From BACL21 sp038141525 (GTDB lineage Bacteria > Bacteroidota > Bacteroidia > Flavobacteriales > Flavobacteriaceae), in assembly GCA_038141525.1 (NCBI GenBank), contig JAYQIF010000002.1, forward strand, positions 282,146 through 346,145: a DNA stretch of 64,000 nucleotides. Direction: 5' to 3'. Position 1 is the first letter of the stretch. Every line of letters begins with the position of its first letter. The notes below the pieces were generated by a model. The model was given only the letters and a program-made list of their open reading frames with translations, was not told the origin of the DNA and did not search any database. Shown here in pieces: positions 8,416 through 18,800 of the stretch. A program made the position numbers and the translations under genes.

Positions 8416-10022
8416 GATTGTGGTTTTAGGCTCAGGGTCATTCCAGGCTTAATCTCTGAACCACTAATATCATTCCATTTTTTTAAATCTTCCAAAGTAA
8501 TCCCGGGGAACTTCTGAGCGATGCCCCACAAAGAGTCCCCTCTTTGCACCACATATACCTCCTTATCTGAAGTTTTTGTGCTGTTATTTTTTGACCCACT
8601 CGTGGTTTTGGTGACCGGGATGCGCCGGGGAATGATTGTTAATCTTTGCCCTATTCTAAGATTGCTGCTTTTTAATCCGTTCCAACGCTTTATTTTGGCT
8701 ACAGAAACACCGTACTTATTCGCGATTTTTCCCAAATAATCGCCATTTTTCACGCGATAGCGTATTCGGTTGTTTTGATCAACAAGTTCTGGTAATGGTT
8801 GTTCTCTTTGAGCAAAATCTTGTCGTGCCAATCCATATAGACTGTCTCTGTTTTCTACTAATACTCCAATATCAGAAACAGGCATGCGTAGACTGTAGGG
8901 ACGACCTTCTATGTAGGGTATCAGGCCAAGCGTGTATTCTGGGTTGAGGAACTCTAAGGTTTCTAATGAGGTTTGCGTGAGTTGAGCCACATGAGAAAGC
9001 GCTACTGTTTCTTTGATTTCAAGAGTATCGGTTGTCGCAAAATGAATTTGAGGGTCGCTCGGCGTTAAACCGTATTGTGGGGCATACTCAAAAATATACA
9101 TGGTGGCATAAAACGCCGGCAAATATCCCGCGGTCTCACGTGGTAGAAAAGAACGAATATTCCAGTAGTTTTTGCGTCCTCCAGAACGTCGTATCGCTTT
9201 GCTAACATTACCGGGACCACTGTTATAAGCGGCCAAAGCTAAATCCCAGTCGTCCAGAATATCATAAAGCTGATTCAGGTACTGCGCGGCGGCAATAGTA
9301 GATTTTAAAGGGATACAGCGCTCATCGACATAACTGTTGACCTTCAAGTCAAACATTTTGCCCGTTTGAAACATAAACTGCCAAAGTCCTCGCGCTCCAA
9401 CGCGTGAAGTTGCCGTAGGGACCAAGGCTGATTCCACAATGGCCAAATACTTCATCTCTAAAGGTAACCCGTATTGCGCAAACACCTCTTCAAACATGGG
9501 AAAGTAATAATGACTGAGTCCCATAAGGCGCTCTAGTTGTGCTCTCCTGTTTTTGAGATAATTACGCACAATCTGCTCAAGCGAGCTATTATAGGTAATG
9601 TGAAAGGGCGTCTTTTGATCTAAGACCTCGAGTCTGGCTTTGAACGTTTCACTAGACCACAAACTATCGTGCAGAGGAATACTGTCCCAGGGGGTGATCA
9701 GTGCTTGCTGCTGCTCCTCAAAACGATGGGTTTCGCTGAGTAGGGCATACCAGGCACGCTCAATTTGTGCCGCCTCAGGATTGTTTTTTAGTACTGTGCT
9801 TATTGAGTCCTTTGCCTGTTTTGGCTGGCCTAATGTTACATCATCAGGTTTTTGACCTTCAGCACTGTGGGTAACAAAGCTCGAGTCTTGGGTTTTTAGA
9901 TGAACATCGATAACTGGGGCGCTGGGTTTGTTTTGACCCATCAAAGCCCCTGTTCCCATGCCTAAAACACAGAAAACAACAATCCATTTAATATTGATTC
10001 CAACCCTGCTTTTGGTCCTCAT
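8412..10022 (-). CDS. MltD-type lytic transglycosylase with two LysM domains
   Basis: About 536 residues. A signal/membrane segment follows MRTKSRVGINIKWIVVF. The SLT domain carries the catalytic Glu in AIVESAL, then SRVGARGLWQFM and the AAYNSGPGNV motif. Two C-terminal LysM repeats are visible (YRVKNGDYLGKIANKYGV and VVQRGDSLWGIAQKFPG). It should cleave glycan strands of peptidoglycan in the periplasm. An upstream in-frame start at 10115 would run into pgk, so the ATG at 10022 is used. It lies 22 bases downstream of pgk and overlaps DUF4837. Confidence 0.92.
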   Translation of the reverse strand: MRTKSRVGINIKWIVVFCVLGMGTGALMGQNKPSAPVIDVHLKTQDSSFVTHSAEGQKPDDVTLGQPKQAKDSISTVLKNNPEAAQIERAWYALLSETHRFEEQQQALITPWDSIPLHDSLWSSETFKARLEVLDQKTPFHITYNSSLEQIVRNYLKNRRAQLERLMGLSHYYFPMFEEVFAQYGLPLEMKYLAIVESALVPTATSRVGARGLWQFMFQTGKMFDLKVNSYVDERCIPLKSTIAAAQYLNQLYDILDDWDLALAAYNSGPGNVSKAIRRSGGRKNYWNIRSFLPRETAGYLPAFYATMYIFEYAPQYGLTPSDPQIHFATTDTLEIKETVALSHVAQLTQTSLETLEFLNPEYTLGLIPYIEGRPYSLRMPVSDIGVLVENRDSLYGLARQDFAQREQPLPELVDQNNRIRYRVKNGDYLGKIANKYGVSVAKIKRWNGLKSSNLRIGQRLTIIPRRIPVTKTTSGSKNNSTKTSDKEVYVVQRGDSLWGIAQKFPGITLEDLKKWNDISGSEIKPGMTLSLKPQS

Positions 10023-10044
10023 GAGTTTGGTTTTTTGGTGGACT

Positions 10045-11235
10045 TTATGACTGTAACACTGCAGCAATTCCAGGCAAGGTTTTTCCTTCGAGCATTTCGA
10101 GCATGGCGCCTCCACCTGTAGAAACGTAGCTCACCTTATCGTCGTAATTAAATTGCTTTACTGCAGCTACAGAGTCTCCGCCGCCAACGAGTGAAAAAGC
10201 ACCTTTTTCAGTGGACTGGGCAATCGCCTCGCAGAGTGCAATAGTACCGTGAGCAAAAGTGGGCATTTCAAAGACCCCCACAGGACCGTTAAACAAAATA
10301 GTGTTCGATTGAGCAATGACATTGGCAAAACTCTTCCTGGTCTCTGGGCCAGCGTCAAGGCCCATCCAGTCATCGGGAATCGCATTAATTGGCGCGACCT
10401 TTGTTTGAGCTTCATTGCTAAATTCTTGAGTAATTACGGTATCTGTTGGAAGGTGAACTGAAACGCCTTTGGCTTTGGCTTTGGCTAAAATATTCAAAGC
10501 CAATTCTTGTTTGTCATCCTCAACGAGCGAGGTGCCGATAGAGCCTCCTTGAGCTTTGATGAAGGTAAAAGCCATCCCTCCGCCGATGATTAGGTGGTCC
10601 ACAGAATCCAAAATACGCTCTATAATGGTTATTTTTGAAGATACTTTGGCGCCTCCAATAATTGCTGTTACAGGAGACTCCCCGTTGTGCATTACTTTAT
10701 TTACGTTCGTGATTTCTGAGGCCAAAAGCGTGCCGAAACAACTTTTTCCTTCAAAATATTGAGCGATAATCGCTGTAGAGGCATGCGCCCTGTGGGCTGT
10801 GCCAAACGCATCATTTACATAAATATCCCCCCATTGCGCTAAGGATTTTGCAAATTCAGCATCTCCCTTTTGCTCCTCTGGATAGTACCGCAAATTCTCT
10901 AAAAGCAGGACCCCGCCTTCTGGTAATGCTGAAACCGCGTCTCGGACCTGATCACCAATACAGTCAGACACAAATGTGACCGGAACGCCCAAAATTTCAG
11001 AGACAGAACCGACAATGTGTTGTAGAGAAAACTCTGGCTCGTTCGCTTTGGGGCGGCCAAGATGCGACATCAGTATACACCGTCCCCCTTGGTTGATTAT
11101 GTGTTTAATGGTTGGTTTAGCTGACTCAATACGGGTGGTGTCCGCGACCTTTAGATCGCTGGTTAGCGGCACGTTAAAATCTACACGTATCAAAGCACGT
11201 TTGCCTGAAAATTCAAAATCATTTAAGGTATTCAT
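10045..11235 (-). CDS. pgk: Phosphoglycerate kinase
   Basis: The 396-residue product has the standard length. Motifs are KRALIRVDFNVPL at the N-terminus, HLGRP, NDAFGTAHRAHAS, VAIIGGAKVSSK-like AIIGGAKVSSKI, LFNGPVGVFE and the nucleotide-binding GGGDSVAAV. It transfers phosphate between 1,3-bisphosphoglycerate and ADP in glycolysis/gluconeogenesis. The start is the ATG at 11235 (MNTLNDFEF) rather than an in-frame ATG at 11256, because the promoter box 11254-11261 overlaps the latter. It is the first gene of a leftward run with the transglycosylase and DUF4837. Confidence 0.97.
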   Translation of the reverse strand: MNTLNDFEFSGKRALIRVDFNVPLTSDLKVADTTRIESAKPTIKHIINQGGRCILMSHLGRPKANEPEFSLQHIVGSVSEILGVPVTFVSDCIGDQVRDAVSALPEGGVLLLENLRYYPEEQKGDAEFAKSLAQWGDIYVNDAFGTAHRAHASTAIIAQYFEGKSCFGTLLASEITNVNKVMHNGESPVTAIIGGAKVSSKITIIERILDSVDHLIIGGGMAFTFIKAQGGSIGTSLVEDDKQELALNILAKAKAKGVSVHLPTDTVITQEFSNEAQTKVAPINAIPDDWMGLDAGPETRKSFANVIAQSNTILFNGPVGVFEMPTFAHGTIALCEAIAQSTEKGAFSLVGGGDSVAAVKQFNYDDKVSYVSTGGGAMLEMLEGKTLPGIAAVLQS

Positions 11236-11253
11236 GTATCGATTGATTTGCCA

Positions 11254-11261
11254 CAAATATA
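11254..11261 (-). promoter_or_regulatory. -7 promoter box for pgk
   Basis: Minus strand TATATTTG, an exact TAnnTTTG match, 18 bases upstream of the pgk ATG at 11235. It is divergent from the holB-like promoter 35 bases away. Confidence 0.5.
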
Positions 11262-11296
11262 AGTTTTTCCGGAGTCTATGCCTTGTGAAAAATTCT

Positions 11297-11304
11297 TAGA
11301 TTTG
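11297..11304 (+). promoter_or_regulatory. -7 promoter box for the holB-like gene
   Basis: TAGATTTG matches TAnnTTTG. Only four bases separate it from the GTG start at 11309, so the transcript could be leaderless or nearly so. Confidence 0.4.
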
Positions 11305-11308
11305 TTCA

Positions 11309-12463
11309 GTGGAGTACACACAAATCATTGGGTTAAACCATCTGAAAAATCACCTAAAAACGAGCGCCGAACACGGACGTGTCGCGCATGCCCAATTGTT
11401 TTGTGGACCAACCGGCAGCGGGCTGCTTGCGCTAGCATTGGCCTACGCGAAAACACTTTTGTGCCAAAACCTAGACCCCGAGGGTCAAAAGTATCAAAGG
11501 GCTTCAAATCAAATCGAGGCTTTGGTACATCCCGATTTGCATTTTATGTATCCTGTGAATACCACCGATACCGTCAAAAAATCTCCTGCAGTGCTTGACT
11601 TTTTACCGCAATGGCGCAGTTTTGCCACAGAAACACCCTATGGTTCACTCATGGCCTGGTATGCCCATATCGGTTTGGCTGGCAAACAAGGGTCAATTTC
11701 CGTTTCCGATACAGAACAAATGGCCAAGACACTCTCGCTCAAAGCCTATGAAGGGGGGTATAAAGTCATGATCATATGGATGGCTGACAAAATGAACATC
11801 GAGTCCTCTAATAAAATTTTGAAACTCCTAGAAGAGCCCCCTGAAAAGACTGTTTTTTTACTGTTGACAGAGGACCAAGACAAAATACTCAAGACCATCT
11901 ATTCGCGCTGTCAGGTGCTCAACCTTCCTTTACTATCACAAAACGATTTGGTTCAAGCGCTAATGAGTCGGCATAGTTTAGATCAAAACACAGCGCAATC
12001 GATCGCCAAAACAGCACACGGAGACTTTTACAAAGCAGAACAACATATTGAGGCCCAAGGAGATGATCCAGTATACGAACAGTGGTTTTTACAGTGGGCG
12101 CGCGCAGCATTTAAAGCCAAGGGCAATAAAAAGGCCGTTCAAGAGCTCCTGCAATGGAGTGATCATATGGCGCGTCTTGGGCGAGAAACCCAAAAGTCAT
12201 TCCTTATTTTTTGTAGTGGATTGGTTCGTCAGGCGTTTTTGACACACTACAAGGCAGACGCATTGGTCTACTACAAAGAATATAACGACGACTTCCGGCT
12301 GTCAAAACTCGCTCCATTTATCCACCAAAACAATATTTGGCCTCTTCAAGAAGCCTTGGAAGAGGCGCAGCATCATATAGAACGCAATGGCAATGCAAAG
12401 ATCATTTTTACCGACCTCGCTGTTCGTTTGACCCGCTTACTTCACCAAAGCGCCACTAATTAG
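11309..12463 (+). CDS. holB: DNA polymerase III subunit delta' (HolB-like clamp-loader ATPase)
   Basis: The 384-residue product resembles flavobacterial DnaX/delta' proteins. It starts with GTG (MEYTQIIGLNHLKNHLK). The P-loop region reads LFCGPTGSG near residue 31, and the AAA+ segment has MNIESSNKILKLLEEPPEKT and LLTEDQDKILKTIYSRCQ with the SRC motif of clamp-loader subunits. It is expected to be part of the clamp loader that places the beta clamp on DNA. It is a single gene, divergent from pgk; the start codon is supported by alignment of the N-terminal motif. Confidence 0.85.
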   Translation: MEYTQIIGLNHLKNHLKTSAEHGRVAHAQLFCGPTGSGLLALALAYAKTLLCQNLDPEGQKYQRASNQIEALVHPDLHFMYPVNTTDTVKKSPAVLDFLPQWRSFATETPYGSLMAWYAHIGLAGKQGSISVSDTEQMAKTLSLKAYEGGYKVMIIWMADKMNIESSNKILKLLEEPPEKTVFLLLTEDQDKILKTIYSRCQVLNLPLLSQNDLVQALMSRHSLDQNTAQSIAKTAHGDFYKAEQHIEAQGDDPVYEQWFLQWARAAFKAKGNKKAVQELLQWSDHMARLGRETQKSFLIFCSGLVRQAFLTHYKADALVYYKEYNDDFRLSKLAPFIHQNNIWPLQEALEEAQHHIERNGNAKIIFTDLAVRLTRLLHQSATN

Positions 12464-12578
12464 TTTTTCCAATAACTCCCCCAACAACCCATAGGAAACA
12501 TTTATTAAAAACAACTTGTTTTCGCGCCCTCTAAGCGCTTTATGGGTTTAGTAAGTTGGTTTGAGGTTAGGGTGTGGT

Positions 12579-13452
12579 TTATTTGCTGTTAAACCGCTTA
12601 GAATTGCGTTTTTTGAAGACATACGCCAAAGACGATGGCTCTTTTGTATTTAGCGCGCGTATATTTGACCAAAGACCAACAAGAATTCCACGAAGGGCGC
12701 TGCCACTATTCTTTTTATACTGCTCAGATAAGAGGCTCACATAAATTGCATCAAACCACATTGGCCGTGTCTGCAACAGTTCAAAATCATCTTCAAATAT
12801 GGCGTGTATGCTTTCTTTTGAAAAATGCCACAAATGTCGTGGTACATCATAGGCAGCCCAAAATTCTTTGTAGTGCTGAGCGTCCCAAGATCGGTGATTC
12901 GGCACTGCCACAATTAGTACACCGTGCTCAGAAAGCCTCTCGGCGATCCATTGTTTTACCTCCACAGGATCTTCTAAATGTTCGAGCACGTGCCACAAGG
13001 TTATGGCGTCATACTTGGTCTTGGCAGACTCTTGTCGATCCTTCCAGACCGTCAAGTTTCTTTTCTCAGCTACCGCCCTAGCCGCACCGTTCACCTCTAA
13101 GCCAAAAACATTCCAAGATTCACTCCTGGCCACATCAGCAAAATCTCCTGTGCCGCAACCATAGTCCAATAGTGTACGCCCAGGAGGAGACGGCAGACTG
13201 AAGCCATTTTAGTTTGAGCGCCACATTAAACCGGCGAACCATACGATAGACCTTGGCACGCCAACCCTGAGCCTGAGTGTTGTGAGAAATGTAATCAGGG
13301 TGGTCATAATAGGGCGACAGATCTTTTGGTTTTGGCTGTGTTCTGTAGGCTTTTGTAGCGACATCCCACTTTAGCGCAAAGGTCCCACCAGAGACCATAT
13401 AATCTTTCACTTCTGAGGGAACAGTAGTTTGAGAAGGTCTATTTTTTGCCAT
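12579..13452 (-). pseudogene. Class I SAM-dependent methyltransferase, frame broken near 13197
   Basis: The N-terminal piece (13452 downward) runs MAKNRPSQTT...VALKLKWLQ and then loses sense. The C-terminal piece carries the SAM-binding motif LLDYGCGTGDFADVA, the acidic residue in VFGLEVNGA, and ITLWHVLEHLEDP. Skipping one base at about 13197 joins them as ...LKWLQ/LPSPPGRTLLDYGCGTGD, giving about 290 residues. Small-molecule or lipid methyltransferases of this type are common in flavobacteria, but the substrate is not known. It follows mnmG by 27 bases, a gap that contains a parS site. It may be a sequencing error. Confidence 0.82.
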
Positions 13453-13463
13453 GATTTTTGCCT

Positions 13464-13479
13464 TGTTTCACGTGGAACA
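13464..13479. promoter_or_regulatory. parS site (ParB-binding), copy 1
   Basis: The plus strand reads TGTTTCACGTGGAACA; its complement is TGTTCCACGTGAAACA, a perfect match to the parS consensus TGTTNCACGTGAAACA. It fills the intergenic gap right after the mnmG stop codon. It is a chromosome-partition site expected to be near the replication origin. Confidence 0.82.
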
Positions 13480-15348
13480 CTAGCGTCCCATATACACCAA
13501 AAGGACGGAGATATCGTTTGGGGAAACACCGCTAATTCGGGACGCTTGTGAAATTGTCGCTGGCTGAATTTCCGTGAGTTTTTCTCTGGCTTCAAAAGAC
13601 AAAGATTTTAGTTTGCTGTAGTCAAAGCTTTTTGGAATCTTGATGCCCTCGAGCTTTGTGAGCTTTTCCGCATTGTTTTTTTCCTTTTGAATATACCCCG
13701 AATATTTGACTTGTATTTCAACCTGTTCTAACACCTCAACATCCAGCTCATTTTTATGCACATACTCCGAAACCGAAGCCAATTCGCACATGTCGGCCAT
13801 ACTTATGTTTGGCCTCGAAAAAAACTTAAACAGCTTATCACTTTGTCCTGCGGGTGATGAATTGTGTCGCTCTAAAATCGGGTTGATCTGCTGCGGCACA
13901 ACGCTTGTTGTCTTAAAAAAATCAATAAACGCATCACTCGCTGTGTATTTCTGCTCCATGCGTTTGAGTCGGCCCTCACTGGCCAAGCCTAGCGCATGGC
14001 CTTTTGGGGTCAATCGATAATCCGCATTGTCCTGACGCAATAAGGTTCGAAATTCAGCCCTTGAGGTGAACATACGGTATGGTTCTTTCGTGCCTTTTGT
14101 GATTAAATCATCGATGAGCACTCCGATATAAGCCTCATCTCGGCGCAATATCAACGGTGCCTCTTCGCGACAATACAAAGCGGCATTAATCCCAGCCATC
14201 AGGCCTTGGGCTCCTGCCTCTTCATAACCTGTAGTCCCATTGATTTGACCCGCAAAAAACAGACCCGAGATGATTTTGGTCTCTAGACTATGGGTTAACT
14301 GCGTTGGTGGAAAATAATCGTACTCTATGGCATATCCTGGGCGAAACATTTTCACCGATTCAAACCCCGCACACGCCCTGAGCGCGCGCAACTGAACATC
14401 CTCGGGCAGAGAAGTACTAAAACCGTTGATGTAATACTCGACGGTATTCCAGCCCTCGGGCTCAACGAATAGCTGATGCCGATCTTTATCCGCAAAACGA
14501 TGAATCTTATCTTCGATAGACGGACAATAACGAGGCCCTGTACTTTTAATGGCTCCATTGAACATAGGGCTACGATTAAAACCCTCTCGCAAAAAATCAT
14601 GAACCTCTAGGCTGGTATAACTCATGTGACACGAGCGCTGCTCTTTAAGCGGGCTGGTTTGATCAGAAAACGAAAATTTTTGTGGGTCGGGGTCCCCAGG
14701 CTGTTCTATCATTTTTGAAAAGTCCAAGCTCCTACCATCCACGCGAGGGGGTGTTCCTGTTTTCATTCGACCCGTATCAAAACCCAGGTCCATCAAGACC
14801 TCTGTTATGCCAGTGGCAGCCCGTTCCCCGGCGCGTCCCCCACCAAATTGCTTCTCGCCGATGTGTATAAGACCGTTTAAAAACGTGCCATTGGTCAAGA
14901 CCACAGCCCTCGCATTAAACACAATGCCCAATGATGTTTTTACTCCAGTTATCCTTTCTCCATCATACATTAACCCTGTAACCATATCCTGATAAAAATC
15001 AAGGTTTTTGGTTTGCTCTAACATCATGCGCCACAATTCTGCAAAGCGCATTCGGTCACTTTGTACCCGCGGACTCCACATGGCTGGACCCTTTGATTTA
15101 TTGAGCATTTTGAATTGTATCGCTGTTTGATCAGAAACAATGCCGCTATAACCACCTAACGCATCAATCTCACGCACAATTTGACCCTTGGCGATTCCTC
15201 CCATTGCTGGGTTACATGACATTTGAGCTATGGTTTGGAGGTTCATGGTCACCAACATGGTTTTAGCGCCCATGTTGGCCGCGGCAGCGGCTGCCTCGCA
15301 ACCTGCGTGCCCAGCGCCAACTACTATAACATCATAATTCGAATCCAT
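13480..15348 (-). CDS. mnmG: tRNA uridine-5-carboxymethylaminomethyl modification enzyme MnmG (GidA)
   Basis: 622 residues, the standard length. The FAD-binding N-terminus reads DVIVVGAGHAGCEAAAAAANMGA, followed by MSCNPAMGGIAKGQIVREIDALGG, GTPPRVDGR and the family signature GQINGTTGYEEAGAQGLMAGINAAL. It acts with MnmE to modify the wobble uridine of several tRNAs, using FAD and methylenetetrahydrofolate. mnmG is often close to oriC and parAB in bacteria; here it is bracketed by two parS sites, 8 bases before its start and directly after its stop. Confidence 0.98.
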   Translation of the reverse strand: MDSNYDVIVVGAGHAGCEAAAAAANMGAKTMLVTMNLQTIAQMSCNPAMGGIAKGQIVREIDALGGYSGIVSDQTAIQFKMLNKSKGPAMWSPRVQSDRMRFAELWRMMLEQTKNLDFYQDMVTGLMYDGERITGVKTSLGIVFNARAVVLTNGTFLNGLIHIGEKQFGGGRAGERAATGITEVLMDLGFDTGRMKTGTPPRVDGRSLDFSKMIEQPGDPDPQKFSFSDQTSPLKEQRSCHMSYTSLEVHDFLREGFNRSPMFNGAIKSTGPRYCPSIEDKIHRFADKDRHQLFVEPEGWNTVEYYINGFSTSLPEDVQLRALRACAGFESVKMFRPGYAIEYDYFPPTQLTHSLETKIISGLFFAGQINGTTGYEEAGAQGLMAGINAALYCREEAPLILRRDEAYIGVLIDDLITKGTKEPYRMFTSRAEFRTLLRQDNADYRLTPKGHALGLASEGRLKRMEQKYTASDAFIDFFKTTSVVPQQINPILERHNSSPAGQSDKLFKFFSRPNISMADMCELASVSEYVHKNELDVEVLEQVEIQVKYSGYIQKEKNNAEKLTKLEGIKIPKSFDYSKLKSLSFEAREKLTEIQPATISQASRISGVSPNDISVLLVYMGR

Positions 15349-15355
15349 AACTCAT

Positions 15356-15371
15356 TGTTTCACGTGAAACA
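15356..15371. promoter_or_regulatory. parS site (ParB-binding), copy 2
   Basis: TGTTTCACGTGAAACA, the canonical palindromic parS sequence with no mismatch. It lies in the 39-base gap between ybeY and mnmG, 1.89 kb from copy 1. Confidence 0.88.
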
Positions 15372-15387
15372 AATTTAAAACATTGAT

Positions 15388-15804
15388 TTACAACACTTTA
15401 AACAAATTAATCCAATAATCCTCTCGTCCGCGCATTACTTCTTGCTCTTGGTTTGTTTTGTCCCGATATCCACATAAATGCAGCACACCATGAACCAATA
15501 CACGGGCTAGCTCGTGCTCAAAGGTCACCTGATATTCTAAACTATTTTCTTTGACTCTATCGGTAGAAATATAGATCTCCCCGTATACGGTTTGCCCCAC
15601 CTTATTGTCAAACGTGATGATGTCTGTCAAGGTGTCGTGATTCAAAAACTCTTGGTTGAGCTCAAGCAAATAGTCGTCCGAACAAAAGACATAATCCACC
15701 TCACCCACAGAATAACCTTCTTGTGAAACAACCTCCTCTAACCATAAAACCCATGGTTTGGTGTCGCTTAGGCTATAATCGTTCTGGCTGTTAAAACTGA
15801 TCAT
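15388..15804 (-). CDS. ybeY: Endoribonuclease YbeY (16S rRNA maturation)
   Basis: The 138-residue product has the UPF0054 core: NHDTLTDIITFDN, GEIYISTDRVKEN and the zinc-binding HGVLHLCGYRDKT. The usual third ligand His is replaced by the D in GYRDK, as is common in this phylum. It takes part in 16S rRNA 3'-end maturation and ribosome quality control. The ATG overlaps the end of the DUF4175-type gene by 14 bases, so the two are coupled. mnmG lies downstream. Confidence 0.93.
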   Translation of the reverse strand: MISFNSQNDYSLSDTKPWVLWLEEVVSQEGYSVGEVDYVFCSDDYLLELNQEFLNHDTLTDIITFDNKVGQTVYGEIYISTDRVKENSLEYQVTFEHELARVLVHGVLHLCGYRDKTNQEQEVMRGREDYWINLFKVL

Positions 15805-18800
15805 TGATGGTGCTGCGAATTTTGAAATATCGCTCAGATTGTTTTTTGTAATAAGGCTGCAAAGGTAATGCGTCTTTTATTAATATATCCAATTGTTCAA
15901 AATACCTGCGTTCCGTGCGCCAGGGGTTACGCTGAGTAGGGTCATAGCTGCGGGTATTAGTTTGTGATTCTCGTTGCTCTTCTTTTTCTTGTTGATACTG
16001 CGCCTCCTGAAGTTTAAGCAGTTGGTAGTTGATCTCCTTCATTAGCGCCCGAGATTTGTTACTCACACCTCCGCGCAGCAGTTCTTGGGCATTCTGATCC
16101 ATTTTACGCAAAAGGTCTTGATTTTCTTCCAATAAGCCTTGAGACCTGAGTCGGTCCTCGAGCTCCTGACGCAATTTTTGTTGTTGTTTGTATCGCTCGT
16201 ATTGAGCAGCTCGCTCTGCCGCTGTGCTGCCGTATGTGCCGCTTTTGCTCTGGCCGCCAGTCTTTGCACCCTTCTCGTCTCCTGATCCATTACCGCCAGA
16301 TTTACCCGAATCGCCTTGGGGTTGACCCTGACCAGAGCTATCGCCTTGTGCCCCCTTTTGGCCCGACTGCCCTGGCTGGGACGAACCATCTGGGTTTTGT
16401 CCTTGTTGCTGACCTTTGGACCCCTGCTGGCCCTGCAATGATTGCTGTTGCTGAATTATATCTTGCAACTGAAAGCCTTGACTGCCTGAACCTTGGCCTG
16501 AACCTGAACCAGGCATACTCATGGCCATCTGCTCCATTTTAGAGACCACACCGTCTAATAAATTCGCCAAATCATTAGCTTGTGTAAAAACGAACTGTTG
16601 TGCTGAAGCCGCTTTGGCAAAACGGGTCTCTGCCAAGTCTGAGAGCGTCTTGTCTAAATAATACCCCGCTTGGGCTAAGGATTGATTTACCTGTGAGGAA
16701 ATCATGGGTTGTCGCAAGGACAAAGCGTACAAACTATCGTCAATATGTCCGAAATTGTCACGCAAATCATTTTGTCTGTTGATATAGTCTGGGGTCGACC
16801 AGCCCGAGAGTTGGCGATCTTGAGCAATATTCATATGGCCCTCTTGTGCTAAAGAAAACACGATTAAGTTATCCAAGACTTGCCGCAACATTTGCGTGTC
16901 CTCCTGCATGGATTGTTGTTGCATTTGTTGCATTTGGGCACCCATTTTTTGAGCCATCTCCTGCATCTTCTGTCCCGCCTGCTTTTGTGGTTTTTGTGCT
17001 TGAGCGGGCTCTCCTTGTTGCAAAGCCTCGGTCGCCTTTTTCTGCTGATCTGAAATATCCATTTCACCACCGGGATCTCGAGGCAAAGACATGGGTGTCT
17101 TTAATTTGTTGTTCTCTTGCTCTAGGTTGTCCAAAGCCTGCTTAATACTCTCGAACTCTTCGTTCAGCTCTTGTTGTTGCTGTTGCTCTTTGTCGCCGTT
17201 ATTCTGGTTGTCGCTCTGTTGTTTTGACAAGGCCTCTTGTCGTTTTCCCAAGTCATCGAGCTGCTCGCTTATTTGATTCATTTTTTGTGTTACAAAAAAC
17301 CGCCGAGTCATTTCTACTAAACGCTCTACATTCTGTTCCTGCGCTCTTTGTTGCTGTTGACTTTGCGCCATTTCCTCGAGCAAGTCCTCATCTTGAAGTT
17401 GCTGCTGCAACTCTTGCAACTCCTGCCATCTCTCTGACTGCTCTTGTAAGGATTGTTGCTGTTCGTCTATACGCTCTTTTAACTGCTCAAGATTTTGATT
17501 GTCGCCCAATTGATTTTCTTCAAATCGCTCCAGTATATTTTTTAAGGACTTGGTTTGTTCCTGTAATTGCTCAAGTTGTTGTTGTTGCTTCTGAAGTATT
17601 CGGTCCAAATTTCGTTCGTCTTGCCAATTGATCGATTCTTTTTGACGGCCAGATTGCTCAAGCCGCTCGACTTGATCGTTTTGCTCGGCCAAGGTTCTAA
17701 TCGCCTCCTCGAGCTGATTGGCTTGCTTGTTTTGCTGGCTCAATAATTGATCTTGTGTCTCTAGCCTGGTCGCCTCCTGATGACCAAAAACGCTGGATCG
17801 CGATGATTTAGGTCCAGAGACAGCATCATTATCCCAGGCCTCGAAGTAATATTGATAGGTCTTTCCTTTAATCAACTGGAATCCGCCAGGAAACGAAAAG
17901 ACGCCTTGGGTGTTTGCTTGAGGATTAATCTCTAGCGGTAAACGCCTTTGGTTTTTTGAGTCTTCTGTAGGGTAGCACACCACATCGATCCTTTGTACTA
18001 AAAAGTCATCCCACGCGAGGATCTTGTGGTGTGTTAGGTTGTTTATTGAATCCTTTAGGGTTTCTACACTTATTTTTGGATGTTTGTCAGAATACACCTC
18101 TATATCGTAGGCCACGGCGGGATCAAAACCCACTTGAGTATTGCTCGCACTCAAAAAATATTTCTGATTGCGGTATACTTTTTTTGTCAACTCAAATTGA
18201 TTTCCCGCGCGCACTAAAAAAGAGGTGTCTTTGGCGTTATACCATTTAATTTGGTCTGTATGTGTTGTCGTGAGCCGCCACTTAATTTCAGAGCCCGCCA
18301 GCGCCCTAATGTTTCCGGTATTTTCGATAAGGGTTGGACTCATCTCTGCATAAGCAGGTGGGATAACCTCAACCTCAAAACCATTAACTTCTGGGCCATA
18401 CAACACCTCAAAACTAAACTCTGGCGAACGGTACACCTCTGTGCCAAAATAAAACTTAAACGTAGAAGGTTGAGGGGGCATCAAAAGTTCAAATTGCCCT
18501 GCTGTGCGCGGCACCATAGTCCGGCGCTGACCGTCGATTACCACAAACACCTCTTGGGGCAAAACGCTGCCCTGGGCCGCGACCTCTAAACGTATCTCTT
18601 GGTTACTTCGTGCTTTTAACTCTTTGTTGAGCAAAACCAATTGGTACGGCGCTGGACGCACAAATTCCTGATTGTAGGCCGCCACCCGCTTATAGCTCGC
18701 AAACAACGAGGGTAAATCTCCAAAAACCCATATCATCAAGAACAACGAAATGGGCAAAAACAACCAACGCGAGTGTTTAAGGTTGTCCTTAAAATCGATT

